Source of the DNA: JBEHYA01 sp048498415
GTDB lineage: Bacteria; Pseudomonadota; Alphaproteobacteria; UBA9219; RGZA01
NCBI GenBank assembly: GCA_048498415.1
Contig: JBEHYA010000010.1
Coordinates: 1-35,325 of the forward strand
Direction of reading: 5' to 3'
Length of the DNA stretch: 35,325 bases
Of this stretch, positions 1 to 7,990 are shown piece by piece. Each line of letters begins with the position of its first letter. Positions within the stretch are counted from its first letter, which is position 1. The notes under the pieces were generated by a model. The model worked only from the letters and a program-made list of their open reading frames with translations. It was not told the DNA's origin and ran no database searches. The translations under genes were made by a program, and so were the position numbers.

Positions 1-227
1 TCCGCAAGTCCCGATGCTGGCGGATTTTCCAGGCCCTTGTACTTGTCGATCAGCGGCTGGCAGACCTTTAGAAAATCTTCGAGCGGGGGCACCTCGCTAA
101 CCACAGTCGTCGTGGCAGCCGGAGTGATCTTTGCGTCCTGCGCGAGGGCGGGGACAGCGCTTGCCGACATCATCGCGGCAGCGGCTATGGCGAACATCGC
201 CGAACGAGAATCTCGCAGACCCATCAT
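1..227 (-). CDS. Secreted protein, N-terminal part only (runs off left edge)
   Basis: The minus strand reads an open frame from ATG at 227-225, six bases after an AGGAG ribosome site (238-234), to the window edge. A second ATG follows directly at 224. The product begins with a short basic segment, a hydrophobic alanine-rich stretch of about 15 residues and an ALAQ-D type signal peptidase I site near residue 30. The mature protein starts DAKITPAAT. About 75 residues are visible, with one cysteine in a KVCQP context. I do not recognise the family. It is probably periplasmic or secreted. The plus-strand ORF over the same bases is a shadow, because only the minus frame has a good ribosome site and a signal peptide. 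Confidence 0.65.
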   Translation of the reverse strand, partial: MMGLRDSRSAMFAIAAAAMMSASAVPALAQDAKITPAATTTVVSEVPPLEDFLKVCQPLIDKYKGLENPPASGLA

Positions 228-306
228 GATGATCTCCTGCATTTGTGATCTGAGTAGTGTAGTGCTTTTGCGGTGAAAGTAATAAATGTAAGTAATTCTG
301 AATAAA

Positions 307-461
307 GATTGTGCAACAATCCGGTAGAGACTGCTACATCGACCGAAATCCCATAAATCCCAATCGGTTAGGACCGGAACGGGCTTGGCGTCATGCCTCA
401 CGCGCGGTCCAGACAGCCGGATAGTGCCTTGTATTCGCACGCGGTGCAACAATCTCTACCG
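307..461. repeat. Short repeat pair upstream of the recombinase gene
   Basis: GTGCAACAATC occurs at 311-321 and again at 444-454. The first copy is part of a hairpin-like GATTGT-gca-ACAATC (307-321) and is followed by CGGTAGAGA (322-330). The second copy runs into the exact reverse complement of that block, TCTCTACCG (453-461). The arrangement, a direct repeat plus an inverted repeat just 5' of a tyrosine recombinase, is what a recombinase binding or crossover site could look like. That function is inferred. Confidence 0.45.
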
Positions 462-495
462 AAGAGTTGCGGCTTGGGGGCTGAAAGGAAGCCCT

Positions 496-1143
496 GTGCG
501 CTCATCGGGAGTTGGTCGCTATCACCAGAGGACGCCGAGCCTCTACCGCACCGACGGTCAGCGGAAGTATCTCACACGTGCGGAATGCCAACGGGTTCTG
601 GCCGCAGCCTCGGTCCTGCGCGCAGAGCAGCGTTTGTTCTTGGAGACGCTTGCGGCTACGGGCGGACGCGTCTCCGAGGTGCTGGGACTGCGCGGCATGG
701 ACATCAACGCGGATACGGGCGTCATCAGCATCCGCACGCTCAAAAAGCGCGGTTGCTTTCAGGTCAGGGAGGTTCCCGTGCCGATGCAGTTGATCAACCA
801 GTTCCTCGGCGTGTTCGATCTCTGTGGCCAGTTCCACGATCGCCGCCTCTGGCCGTGGTGCCGCGTCACCGCATGGCGCCTGGTTGCGGTGCTATGCCAG
901 CGGGCAGGGGTTCGCGGCCCGGCCGCCTCGCCAAAGGGATTCCGGCATGGCTTTGCGGTGTGGGCGATCTCAGCTGGCATCCCACTCAATCTTGTCGCGC
1001 GCTGGCTTGGGCACGCGCGCATGGAGACGACTGCGATCTACGCGGCTGTATGTGGTGAGGAAGAGCGCAGGCTGGCTCAGAGGATGTGGGAATATACAAT
1101 GGCAGCGCGACCATTGATACGCTGCAAGGTGCCGCCAGCCTAG
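496..1143 (+). CDS. Short tyrosine recombinase / phage-type integrase
   Basis: A 215-residue catalytic domain of the tyrosine recombinase family. Visible residues are the first arginine in GGRVSEVLGL (R58), a beta-hairpin lysine (K83/K84), the box II arginine in KGFRHGFA (R150), histidine in WLGHARMET (H173) and the nucleophile Y182 in TTAIY. The usual first histidine of box II (HxLR) is a lysine here (K147). There is no N-terminal SAM-like core-binding domain, so the protein is about half the length of a classical integrase. I chose GTG at 496 because AAAGGA lies 6-7 bases upstream and the repeat pair at 307-461 then stays outside the gene. A TTG at 385 would extend the frame by 37 residues. 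It is the only recombination gene in the window and could be the mobility gene of the accessory region to its right. It could also be an unrelated relic. Confidence 0.8.
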   Translation: MRSSGVGRYHQRTPSLYRTDGQRKYLTRAECQRVLAAASVLRAEQRLFLETLAATGGRVSEVLGLRGMDINADTGVISIRTLKKRGCFQVREVPVPMQLINQFLGVFDLCGQFHDRRLWPWCRVTAWRLVAVLCQRAGVRGPAASPKGFRHGFAVWAISAGIPLNLVARWLGHARMETTAIYAAVCGEEERRLAQRMWEYTMAARPLIRCKVPPA

Positions 1144-1230
1144 CGGGGAAGGAGCTCCGATTGCCCCTGGTCTGGGCTCAAAGCCGCTCTCTCCAGACGC
1201 CGCTCGGTTGATCGCCATTACGCATAGTAC

Positions 1231-1304
1231 CTACCATGTCGTAACGACGCATTTCCCGGCGCCGCCGGCGCCTGAATTGGCATTGTAACTCCCGCCGCCA
1301 CATG
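1231..1304 (-). pseudogene. Orphan copy of the C-terminal tail of the neighbouring glycine-rich protein
   Basis: Read on the minus strand, this stretch encodes CGGGSYNANSGAGGAGKC followed by VVTTW and a TAG stop. The intact gene at 1391-4639 ends GGGSVGANSGAGGAGQC followed by NITAW and TAG. Similarity continues about 15 bases past the stop (TAGGT..T..TGC in both), so this is a duplicated segment and not chance. No start codon or longer frame precedes it: an in-frame TAG lies a short way upstream. It is a remnant of a second gene copy or an unused alternative C-terminal end. Confidence 0.7.
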
Positions 1305-1390
1305 GGCTCCGGTGAAGTTTCCTATTCTATTTCAAAATGAGCCTGTTCTAGATAAGACCCACATCGCATTCGCTGTATTCAGCAATACAC

Positions 1391-4300
1391 CTACCATGCC
1401 GTAATATTGCACTGGCCCGCGCCGCCCGCGCCAGAGTTAGCGCCAACACTCCCTCCACCGCCGCCGCCCGGCTGGGAACCATTAACGCCAGTAGCGCCGC
1501 CTGCGCCGCCATTCCCGCCAAAGGCTGATGTTCCACCTGCACCTGTAGTGGTTCCTTTCGATCCGCCACCCCCACCACCATAAAGGGAGTCTGCCCCTGG
1601 AATTGAACCAGCAACGTTGATTGGGCAGCCCCCGCCACCACCACCGAAAACACCGTCAGTAGGTGCCACATCGCATTGCCCGCTATTATTAGTATTGTAT
1701 ACGCCGCCATTACCGCTCATCGCTGCCGGACTTCCGCCGCCGCCGCCAGCGCTACCGTTGCTGCCTGCGGCCAGCATTCCGCCCCCGCCGCCACCGCTAT
1801 AATTTTGCGCGCCCCCACCACCGCCGTAGGCGGTCATATAGCTTCCAAAGGTGGTATTGCTTCCGTTATTACCATTGCCAGTTGCGGTCTTTGCTGCCCC
1901 GCCAGCGCCGATTGTCACCGTGACAGTGGCGGATAGGTATGAGGCTGGAACTGTCCGGAATGCATACCCGCCGCCGCCCCCGCCGCCGCCACTGGAACCA
2001 CTCGCCGTTCTACCACCGCTCCCGCCACCGCCCCAGCATTCCATAAAGACCATGTTGACGCCTGATGGCTTCGTCCATGTGCCGCTGGAAGTGAAAGTTT
2101 GGACATTGACGTTTGAAGACGGCGTCTGCCACGTGCTGTCCCCGCGCAGGAAGGTGGTTGAGTCAGCGGTGCCGCTGCCAAGCCGCGCGGTAGGTACCGT
2201 GCCGCTGGCAAGGTTGCTGGCGTTCAGCGTCGTCAAGCCTGAGCCGTTGCCGGTAAATGTCGAGGCGCCAATATTGATGTTGCCGAAATTCGAGGTAATC
2301 GAGCCTGCATCCAGCGCGCCGGTGCCGGTGATGCTGGTATACGACCCGCTCACGCGCGCTACTGGTACTGTGCCGCTGCCAAGGTTGGATGCGTTCAACG
2401 AGGTAAGTGAAGCGCCCGAGCCCGAGAAGGACGTGGCGGTCAGATTGCCGGAGCTGTCCATCGTCATCTTCGAGACAGCGCCCACATACCATTTGAAGCC
2501 GCCGCCGGTATTGAACCACATATTACTGTTTTCGATACCCAGGGCGTAATCGCTTGCGCCCACCGCGCCGGCGGTGCCATAGAGCTGAAGCTTTTCACCC
2601 GTGCTGTTGGCGCCTGGCGCCGCAACGCCTACCGTGCCCCAATCGATGCGGTTGGAAGTAGCATTGCCCAAGGTTGTGGCGCCGCCGCTAAACGTCAATG
2701 CCGTGGTCGTGCTGGCGCCGCGGCCCGTAACCGTGGCCAGCGTATCGGCTTCGGCAAAGGTAGGCGCCGCCCATGTGCTGTCGCCACGCAGATAGGTTGA
2801 GCTGCTGGCCGTGCCGCTGCCAAGACGCGCCGTGGGCACCGTGCCGCTGGCAAGGTTGCTGGCGTTCAGGTTGGTCAGGTTCACGCCGGAAATTGCCGCG
2901 ATGGTGCCGGTCAGGTTTGCCGCGGGCAAGTTGGTGAGCGACGCGCCAGAGCCGGAGAAGCTGGAAGCCGTGACCGTGCTGCTGAACGTGCCGGAACCCG
3001 TGACCGCTAGCTCTGCGCCCGGCGCTGTGGTGGCGCCGATGCCGACGTTGCCGTTGAAGATGTTGCTGCTGGCGCTGTCGTCCTGATATACGCCATATTT
3101 GTTCGTGACCGCACCAGTGGTGGCCGGGGTGGCCAAGTATAAGGCGAAGCAGTTGGTGACCGCGCCGGTCGCGTTCACATTATCACAACGGCTATACAGG
3201 CCGTACATGCTTCCCACCGGTCCTGTACTGGTTTTCTGCGGAATGCCCACAACGCCAAACATGCTTGTAATGGTTCCGGTGCCAGTATTCTGTGGCGAAC
3301 CATAGACGCCGTAAAGTCCGGCAAGGGTAGCAGCGGAGCCAGAGAATGATGGCAACGATCCAACGCCGACAAGGGAACTAGTATTCGCAACCGACTGTAC
3401 GCCATTTACGTACATGACGTAGCTGATGTTGTTTGTCAGCACGCTGTCGCCCTTGATATTGAACTTGCCGGTCATGGCTGTGGTGCCCACCGCCGCCGCA
3501 CCGGTGGTGTAGTAGATATCGCTGCCCGAGGTCGTCCACTGGCTGCCCACAAGGGATTGCCACGTGCTGTCCCCGCGTAAAAACGACGTGCTGTTCGCCG
3601 TACCGCTGCCAAGCCGCGCCGTGGGCACCGTGCCGCTGGCGAGGTTGCTGGCGTTTAGGTTGGTCAGGTTCACGCCGGAGATTGCTGCAATCGTGCCGGT
3701 GAGGTTAGCCGCTGGCAGGCTGGTAAGTGACGCGCCTGAGCCTGAGAAAGTGGCCGCCGTCGCCGTGCCGGTAACATTCAGCGTGGTGCTGAACGTGCCG
3801 CTGCCTGTAACGGCTAATTCGGCCCCCGGCGTAGCCGTAGAGCCAATGCCAACCTTGCCGACGAAAATATTGTTGCTGGCGCTGTCCTGCTGATACACGC
3901 CGTACTTATTGGTGATCGCGCCGGTGGTGGTGGGGGTACCAAGGTAAAGGGCATAGCAGGTGGTCACCGCGCCGGTAGCGTTGGTGTTATCGCAGCGCGA
4001 ATAAACACCATACATGGTCGTTACCAGCCCCGTGCTGGCCTTGGTGGGGAGTGCAACCACCCCATACATGTTAGTAATAGTACCACTGCCGTTATTGGAA
4101 GGTACGGCGTTCAGAGCATAGAGATTGGCAAGCGTAACCGCCGAACCGCTGAAAGTTGGCCCTGACCCGATGCCGATCATGGTTGAGGTGTTTGCCACCG
4201 ACTGATCGCCGGTTACCCAGAGTGCATAAGCCGTTGAATTGGTGGCGGTGCTGTTACCCACGATTCTGGCTTTGGCACCAGATGGCGTATTGGTGCCAAC

Positions 4301-4639
4301 CGAAACAGCGCCCGTGGTGTAGTAAATATCGCTGCCCGAGGTTGTCCATTGGCTGCCGGTGAGCGATGTCCATGTACCATCGCCGCGCAGATAAGTGGTG
4401 CTATCGGCCGTGCCGGTGCCGAGCTGGCTGGTGGGCCAGACCGATGTGGCCCAAACACCCGCCACGCATTTAAGAACATACCCCTCCGTGCTCGGCGACA
4501 TGTATGAGCCATTCACCGTGCACGACCCGCCAAGCTGCGCGCGGGCACTGCTGCCTCCGGCTAGAACAGATAGTGCAACGACTGCCGCCACGAACAGGCG
4601 GAGCGCGCCGCAGAGCCCTGATGCAGATTGCTGGGTCAT
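1391..4639 (-). CDS. Secreted tail-fibre-like repeat protein with glycine-rich C-terminal domain
   Basis: 1082 residues. Residues 1-34 are a Sec signal peptide ending SARAQ. Two long modules follow (about 91-360 and 361-623). Each opens with GSQWTTSGSDIYYTTGA, includes a SRCDN-NATGAV segment and an NKYGVYQ-DSAS segment, and closes with ASNLASGTVPTARLGSGTA and LRGDSTW. The GTVPTARLGSGTA/LRGD-TW motif recurs at about 812-837. Residues 846-1082 start with FTSSGTWTKPSGV and become extremely glycine-rich, like receptor-binding tips of phage tail fibres that fold as polyglycine helices (family knowledge). The ATG at 4639 overlaps the TGA of the upstream gene (TGATG), so translation is probably coupled. 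An upstream in-frame start at 4744 would put 35 extra residues before the signal peptide and is unlikely. No other phage genes are nearby. It is probably a cell-surface or secreted adhesin-like fibre; the function is inferred. Confidence 0.8.
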   Translation of the reverse strand: MTQQSASGLCGALRLFVAAVVALSVLAGGSSARAQLGGSCTVNGSYMSPSTEGYVLKCVAGVWATSVWPTSQLGTGTADSTTYLRGDGTWTSLTGSQWTTSGSDIYYTTGAVSVGTNTPSGAKARIVGNSTATNSTAYALWVTGDQSVANTSTMIGIGSGPTFSGSAVTLANLYALNAVPSNNGSGTITNMYGVVALPTKASTGLVTTMYGVYSRCDNTNATGAVTTCYALYLGTPTTTGAITNKYGVYQQDSASNNIFVGKVGIGSTATPGAELAVTGSGTFSTTLNVTGTATAATFSGSGASLTSLPAANLTGTIAAISGVNLTNLNASNLASGTVPTARLGSGTANSTSFLRGDSTWQSLVGSQWTTSGSDIYYTTGAAAVGTTAMTGKFNIKGDSVLTNNISYVMYVNGVQSVANTSSLVGVGSLPSFSGSAATLAGLYGVYGSPQNTGTGTITSMFGVVGIPQKTSTGPVGSMYGLYSRCDNVNATGAVTNCFALYLATPATTGAVTNKYGVYQDDSASSNIFNGNVGIGATTAPGAELAVTGSGTFSSTVTASSFSGSGASLTNLPAANLTGTIAAISGVNLTNLNASNLASGTVPTARLGSGTASSSTYLRGDSTWAAPTFAEADTLATVTGRGASTTTALTFSGGATTLGNATSNRIDWGTVGVAAPGANSTGEKLQLYGTAGAVGASDYALGIENSNMWFNTGGGFKWYVGAVSKMTMDSSGNLTATSFSGSGASLTSLNASNLGSGTVPVARVSGSYTSITGTGALDAGSITSNFGNINIGASTFTGNGSGLTTLNASNLASGTVPTARLGSGTADSTTFLRGDSTWQTPSSNVNVQTFTSSGTWTKPSGVNMVFMECWGGGGSGGRTASGSSGGGGGGGGYAFRTVPASYLSATVTVTIGAGGAAKTATGNGNNGSNTTFGSYMTAYGGGGGAQNYSGGGGGGMLAAGSNGSAGGGGGSPAAMSGNGGVYNTNNSGQCDVAPTDGVFGGGGGGCPINVAGSIPGADSLYGGGGGGSKGTTTGAGGTSAFGGNGGAGGATGVNGSQPGGGGGGSVGANSGAGGAGQCNITAW

Positions 4640-4989
4640 CAGTGGCCCGCAGCCTGGGCGGCGGCGCTCCCCTGAAGAGCGCAGCGATAGAACGGCGCGC
4701 GCGAATCCGGCACTGTGCCAGTCTGAACGAAGCCCTCTGGGCACTTCGCTGCGAAGGTGATCTCGGCGGCAGGAAACGTGCAGTAAACCGCGCCGCTGTA
4801 CTGGGCGGCCTTCTGGTAGGTCGCCTCGCCGAGCGGCGTCGACCCGTCAGGGCACACCCTGCCGGGATAGGCGAAGACCGATGCGCCCGCCGCTGGCGCA
4901 TAGGGAGGCGTCGCAGCAAGAACAGGACCGCACCACGTATCGGCAATGATCGCTATTGCGACGGCAACACTCCACAATCTGGACGGCAT
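4639..4989 (-). CDS. Small exported cysteine-containing protein, coupled to the fibre-like gene
   Basis: 116 residues, starting at ATG 4989 with GGGAG six bases upstream. An ATG at 5031 is in frame but has no ribosome site and would bury the signal peptide. Residues 1-25 (MPSRLWSVAVAIAIIADTWC to GPVLAA) form a signal peptide. The mature part has four cysteines in two similar halves: RVCPDGSTPLGEATYQ followed by VYCTF, and AKCPEGFVQTGTVPDS followed by YRCAL. This suggests two small disulfide-bonded repeats. The stop TGA overlaps the next start by one base, so both proteins are made from one message and may act together outside the cytoplasm. The family is not recognised. Confidence 0.65.
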   Translation of the reverse strand: MPSRLWSVAVAIAIIADTWCGPVLAATPPYAPAAGASVFAYPGRVCPDGSTPLGEATYQKAAQYSGAVYCTFPAAEITFAAKCPEGFVQTGTVPDSRAPFYRCALQGSAAAQAAGH

Positions 4990-5460
4990 AAATCGCTCCC
5001 GCTCTGGTGACTGGGAGTTCGAAAATCGCAACTAGACGATTGCAGGGGCCTTTAGCCGCGAGGCTTGGACATACGCCACTGCCTCCCAGCCATAGGGCCG
5101 GAGGCAGCGTTCAATATCGGCGACGCTAAGTTCCGCTAGTTGCGAGGTTTCGACACCCCGAAGCGGTACTCGCCGCTTCACTTAGTAGAATACTGTTTTA
5201 AATGCCAAACTCAAGGATTCGTGCGTCCGGGCAGTTTTGCTGCTATTCTGCGGCACTTCCCTGCGCGCAACGGGCGGGAACGACAGAGCGCTGATTTCAG
5301 TATTGTTGTCCCCCGACCGCGTTCATGACGCAGCCACTAACGCCCAGCCCGGCAGCCGCCAGCCGGCTGCCAAAGGAAGACGAAATGCGCCTTCACGCGC
5401 CAGAAAGGCCGACCTCTGTGGGCTGTAAGACAATGGCAAGCCCTTCGACGTGAGGGTGTG
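4990..5460. other. Gene-free stretch between exported-protein unit and biosynthetic cluster
   Basis: About 470 bases with no convincing gene. Short plus-strand frames at 5140-5328 and 5237-5428 lack ribosome sites and protein-like composition. The only structure I see is the hairpin at 5351-5371. The part near 4990-5080 should hold the promoter for the minus-strand exported-protein genes, but I cannot point to clear -35 and -10 boxes. Confidence 0.5.
5351..5371. terminator. GC-rich hairpin downstream of the nucleosidase-like gene
   Basis: GGCAGCCG (5351-5358) pairs perfectly with CGGCTGCC (5364-5371) around a 5-base loop. No T-run follows on either strand, so intrinsic termination is uncertain. 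It lies about 90 bases past the stop of the minus-strand operon and could mark its 3' end. Confidence 0.35.
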
Positions 5461-6087
5461 TCAGAGCCAGTTAGTCAAGGCGTGCGCCGTCGCATCCGAG
5501 AGCCATCCGCTCGTCTCAAGATAGTCAGTCTGAAACGCCGTTTCGGCGGAGTTAACATCAGAGACGACCACTAGAGCGCGGGCGGCCCTGCATTGGGCGA
5601 CGCTCGCGGCCGACAGTATCCAAGCCGCCTCCATGTCGACGCAGTCATAGCGGCCCACTAATTGGGAATCGCGAGAAGCTGAATCGGCAAAGTTCCGTAC
5701 GGTCGCCACGCGGACTGGGTCGACGTCGGGACTCACACTCCATGTTCTGCAGCCCTTTGTTCCGTCAAAGGCAGTTGCCTCGGCCACGTCTACTAGACTT
5801 CCCACTCCAAAGGATCGAGTGCCGAGCAAGCCGCAAAGGCCAACAAATGTAATCTCATGACCCGGTTCGAGGGCAAGAACTGCATCCGCCGCAACACTTC
5901 CCTGTGGGACATGTACCACCGCCAAATCGTCAATAATGCGAGTTCTCCACCACCCATTTTCCTCCGACGCACCCTCGAAGGAATCGAGGATCGTACCGAA
6001 AGGTGAGATCAATACTCGGCGGGGCAATAGATCCCTTCCAAAGAAGCGCCTGCGCGCTAGGGAACGCCAATTGGATGTGAGCTTCAA
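5461..6087 (-). CDS. Nucleoside phosphorylase / MTA-SAH nucleosidase-like protein
   Basis: 208 residues with the marks of the PNP/UDP/MTAN superfamily: an N-terminal strand RRVLISPFG, a glycine loop FVGLCGLLG (81-89), the purine/ribose-binding CVDMEAA (149-155) and the catalytic aspartate in VVVSD (D177). Relatives remove or exchange the base of purine nucleosides such as 5'-methylthioadenosine, SAH and 5'-deoxyadenosine. The N-terminal glutamate of classical MTANs is not seen, so activity and substrate are open. The TTG at 6087 overlaps the radical SAM stop (TTGA). A second TTG at 6027, six bases after GGAAGG, gives MPRRVLISPFG, which matches where family members begin and may be the true start. 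It is the last gene of the APH-radical SAM-nucleosidase operon. A plausible job is clearing 5'-deoxyadenosine made by the radical SAM partner. Confidence 0.7.
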   Translation of the reverse strand: MKLTSNWRSLARRRFFGRDLLPRRVLISPFGTILDSFEGASEENGWWRTRIIDDLAVVHVPQGSVAADAVLALEPGHEITFVGLCGLLGTRSFGVGSLVDVAEATAFDGTKGCRTWSVSPDVDPVRVATVRNFADSASRDSQLVGRYDCVDMEAAWILSAASVAQCRAARALVVVSDVNSAETAFQTDYLETSGWLSDATAHALTNWL

Positions 6088-7034
6088 AGCCTCTGCTCAG
6101 CAAGCATGGGTAATGGGCACCCTGGGACGCCAGAAAACTCCTGCGCCTGCATTTGGAGCCGCCCCCCTAGGTCGGCAAAGGAATCTACCCTGAGATTTCC
6201 GACCGTGAACCGGCCAGGGTCCAGTTTATAAAGCCAGGAACAGCCGCTGAGATCTCCGGTTGCAGACACGTAAAGTACACGCGTTCCGGCCACACAGGCG
6301 CGTGGTAGGTCCGTCGCTTCGTTGCCGCCAAAGCTGAAGTCGATCACCACACCCGCCGTAGCGTATTGATCTCGAAGAGATACAAGGCGCTGTTCAATTT
6401 CCGCTAAGCGGGTGCGTGGCAGCAGAAGTTCAGGGTGAGCTGTCGCTCTGCCAGCAGCAAAGATCGTGTTCATCACGATGGACTTGACCCCGCGCTGCAC
6501 GACCACTTCGACGAACTGTTCCAGCCCTGACGCGTTTGTGGAGCCGATTGCGTGCGAGACCCGCACGGGAATGCCAGCGGCGTTGCAAGCGTCAATAGCC
6601 CTTAACGCTCTGAAGTACGAATCACGCCTCAGGCGCACGCGAGCATGCTCCTCTGGAGTAGAGCCATCCAAACTAATCGTGACTCGTCCAAGAGCGCTCG
6701 TTGCCAGCCGTTCGGCTAGGGCGTGATCGAGCCAATACCCATTCGTATTCACGAAGGCCTCTGCGCGACCAATGTCAACGGCCTCTACGATTTCGGCAAA
6801 GTCGGAGCGGCTGAGTGGCTCGCCGCCAGAAAAGAAGAACTCGGTTACACCAGCTCCTTGCATCTCTTGGATTGCTCTTACAATTGCCTCGGTCGAGAGA
6901 TCCGTGTCGCGCGCGAGCCTGGGAGATGACTCGGTGCAACAGTGCAGGCATGCCAAGTTGCAGAACCGGGTCAGTTCCCAGATAACCATGGCACCTACGG
7001 GTGGATGCCTAAAACGGCAGAGCTCCTGGGTCAT
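6084..7034 (-). CDS. Radical SAM protein with SPASM/twitch-like C-terminus
   Basis: 316 residues. The [4Fe-4S]-SAM motif is C25-x3-C29-x2-C32 in RFCNLACLHC. GGEP follows at 70-73, with the SAM-binding strands VNTNGY and TISLDGS after it. The C-terminal part has RACVAG (C247), GDLSGC (C265), a FTVGNLR motif and GCPLP (C306). This resembles a shortened SPASM or twitch domain holding an auxiliary cluster, as in the PqqE/AlbA/MftC/NirJ group (family knowledge). The ATG at 7034 has AGGAGGG nine bases upstream. Such enzymes often modify peptides or cofactor precursors. The substrate is unknown; a peptide is possible because small ORFs lie across the divergent promoter. Its stop overlaps the next start by three bases. 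Confidence 0.85.
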   Translation of the reverse strand: MTQELCRFRHPPVGAMVIWELTRFCNLACLHCCTESSPRLARDTDLSTEAIVRAIQEMQGAGVTEFFFSGGEPLSRSDFAEIVEAVDIGRAEAFVNTNGYWLDHALAERLATSALGRVTISLDGSTPEEHARVRLRRDSYFRALRAIDACNAAGIPVRVSHAIGSTNASGLEQFVEVVVQRGVKSIVMNTIFAAGRATAHPELLLPRTRLAEIEQRLVSLRDQYATAGVVIDFSFGGNEATDLPRACVAGTRVLYVSATGDLSGCSWLYKLDPGRFTVGNLRVDSFADLGGRLQMQAQEFSGVPGCPLPMLAEQRL

Positions 7035-7058
7035 TCGTAGCGCCCTCCTATGGTCGGA

Positions 7059-7919
7059 CTACAGTGTTAGAATCTGTAGAGCATTCGCCGCGCACTGAAG
7101 GGGGATGGTCCACGGCATATGTAAGTCTACTCGTGCTCGGCCGCGGTCCAGCGCATCGGCAAATCGAACGGCCCAGGCCACGGATGCTCCGGCGATCGCC
7201 TCGATTGGCACAGATGCCCGTTCCTCGACCGATGCGACAAATGCCATCATTTGATCAACGCGCTCTGCGGCGCTCATGCAAAGAGACGGACTAAGGCACA
7301 AACAGGCGGCATCGTATAGCGGTTGGGCAATCCCGAACCACTCCCAGTCGATGAAACGGACTTGGTCGCCGTAGAGAACGTTTCTGGGCGTGAGGTCTCC
7401 GTGGCAAGGCAGCAGCGGCTGGTCCGCCCTCAGAAAATCCACCAACCCGGACGTTGAAACATGGGCGAGGTGCGCCAGTTCAGCGAAGTACTTTTCGAAA
7501 TTCTCCTGCGTAGGGAAGGGGACGGGGTCCAATCGTTGAACGCCACTGAGGTCCAGCAACTTGGTGAATGGCGACAGGGATCGACGCAGTAGCTCTCGCC
7601 CTTCGTAAGGTTTGAGCAGGTGAGCCGGTAGCCCAGGGACACGCTGGGTGACGATTGCTAAGAACCTGCTATCGGCTTGGATGAGGGTAGGCGCCACTTC
7701 GACGGGGACACGCACAAGCGCTTCTAATTCGCGACTAAAGCCCTCGGCATGGAAGTGGCGCTTCAAAAACACTTCACCACCCGACGCCAGTAGAACGAGG
7801 TAGAGTTCCCGATCGTCCCGGGAAACGGCCACCCGCTCCCATTTCGCCACCTTGAGCTGCAGATGCGAGAAGATCTCAATGTGAGTAGCGTCCGTGCGGG
7901 ACGAGCTGGAATCTTCCAC
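7059..7919 (-). CDS. Aminoglycoside phosphotransferase (APH)/choline kinase-fold protein
   Basis: 286 residues. It shows the Brenner motif HGDLTPRN (173-180) with catalytic aspartate and metal-binding asparagine, the metal aspartate in FIDWEWFG (D191), and an ATP-anchoring lysine in VFLKRHF (K53). These define the APH fold, whose members phosphorylate small hydroxylated molecules or act as sugar, amino-alcohol or homoserine kinases. GTG at 7919 is chosen for the AAGGAGG six bases upstream. It is the first gene of the minus-strand operon and ends 24 bases before the radical SAM start. Its place in a biosynthetic cluster argues for a pathway kinase or a self-resistance enzyme and not a general drug-resistance gene. 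The substrate is unknown. Confidence 0.8.
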   Translation of the reverse strand: MEDSSSSRTDATHIEIFSHLQLKVAKWERVAVSRDDRELYLVLLASGGEVFLKRHFHAEGFSRELEALVRVPVEVAPTLIQADSRFLAIVTQRVPGLPAHLLKPYEGRELLRRSLSPFTKLLDLSGVQRLDPVPFPTQENFEKYFAELAHLAHVSTSGLVDFLRADQPLLPCHGDLTPRNVLYGDQVRFIDWEWFGIAQPLYDAACLCLSPSLCMSAAERVDQMMAFVASVEERASVPIEAIAGASVAWAVRFADALDRGRARVDLHMPWTIPLQCAANALQILTL

Positions 7920-7990
7920 CGCCGGCCTCCTTTCCGGATGTTAGGCCAATACCTTGAGACTAGACCCTCGCTGCAACACGTGAGTACGCC

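Noticed and set aside
37..276. Plus-strand ORF at the left edge
   Set aside because: The minus frame over the same bases has an AGGAG site and a clear signal peptide; the plus frame has neither.
1391..4639. Prophage
   Set aside because: The fibre-like gene is the only phage-like structural gene, has a Sec signal, and no capsid, portal, terminase or lysis genes are present in the window.
5341..5375. Integron attC site
   Set aside because: The hairpin and nearby TAAC triplet do not give the paired RYYYAAC/GTTRRRY core sites.
5140..5428. Two short plus-strand ORFs in the 5.0-5.4 kb gap
   Set aside because: No ribosome site, no recognisable motif and arginine-rich composition typical of GC-rich noncoding frames.
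7059..7919. Antibiotic-resistance gene (aminoglycoside phosphotransferase proper)
   Set aside because: Only fold-level motifs are seen; the operon context points to a pathway kinase, so no resistance claim is made.
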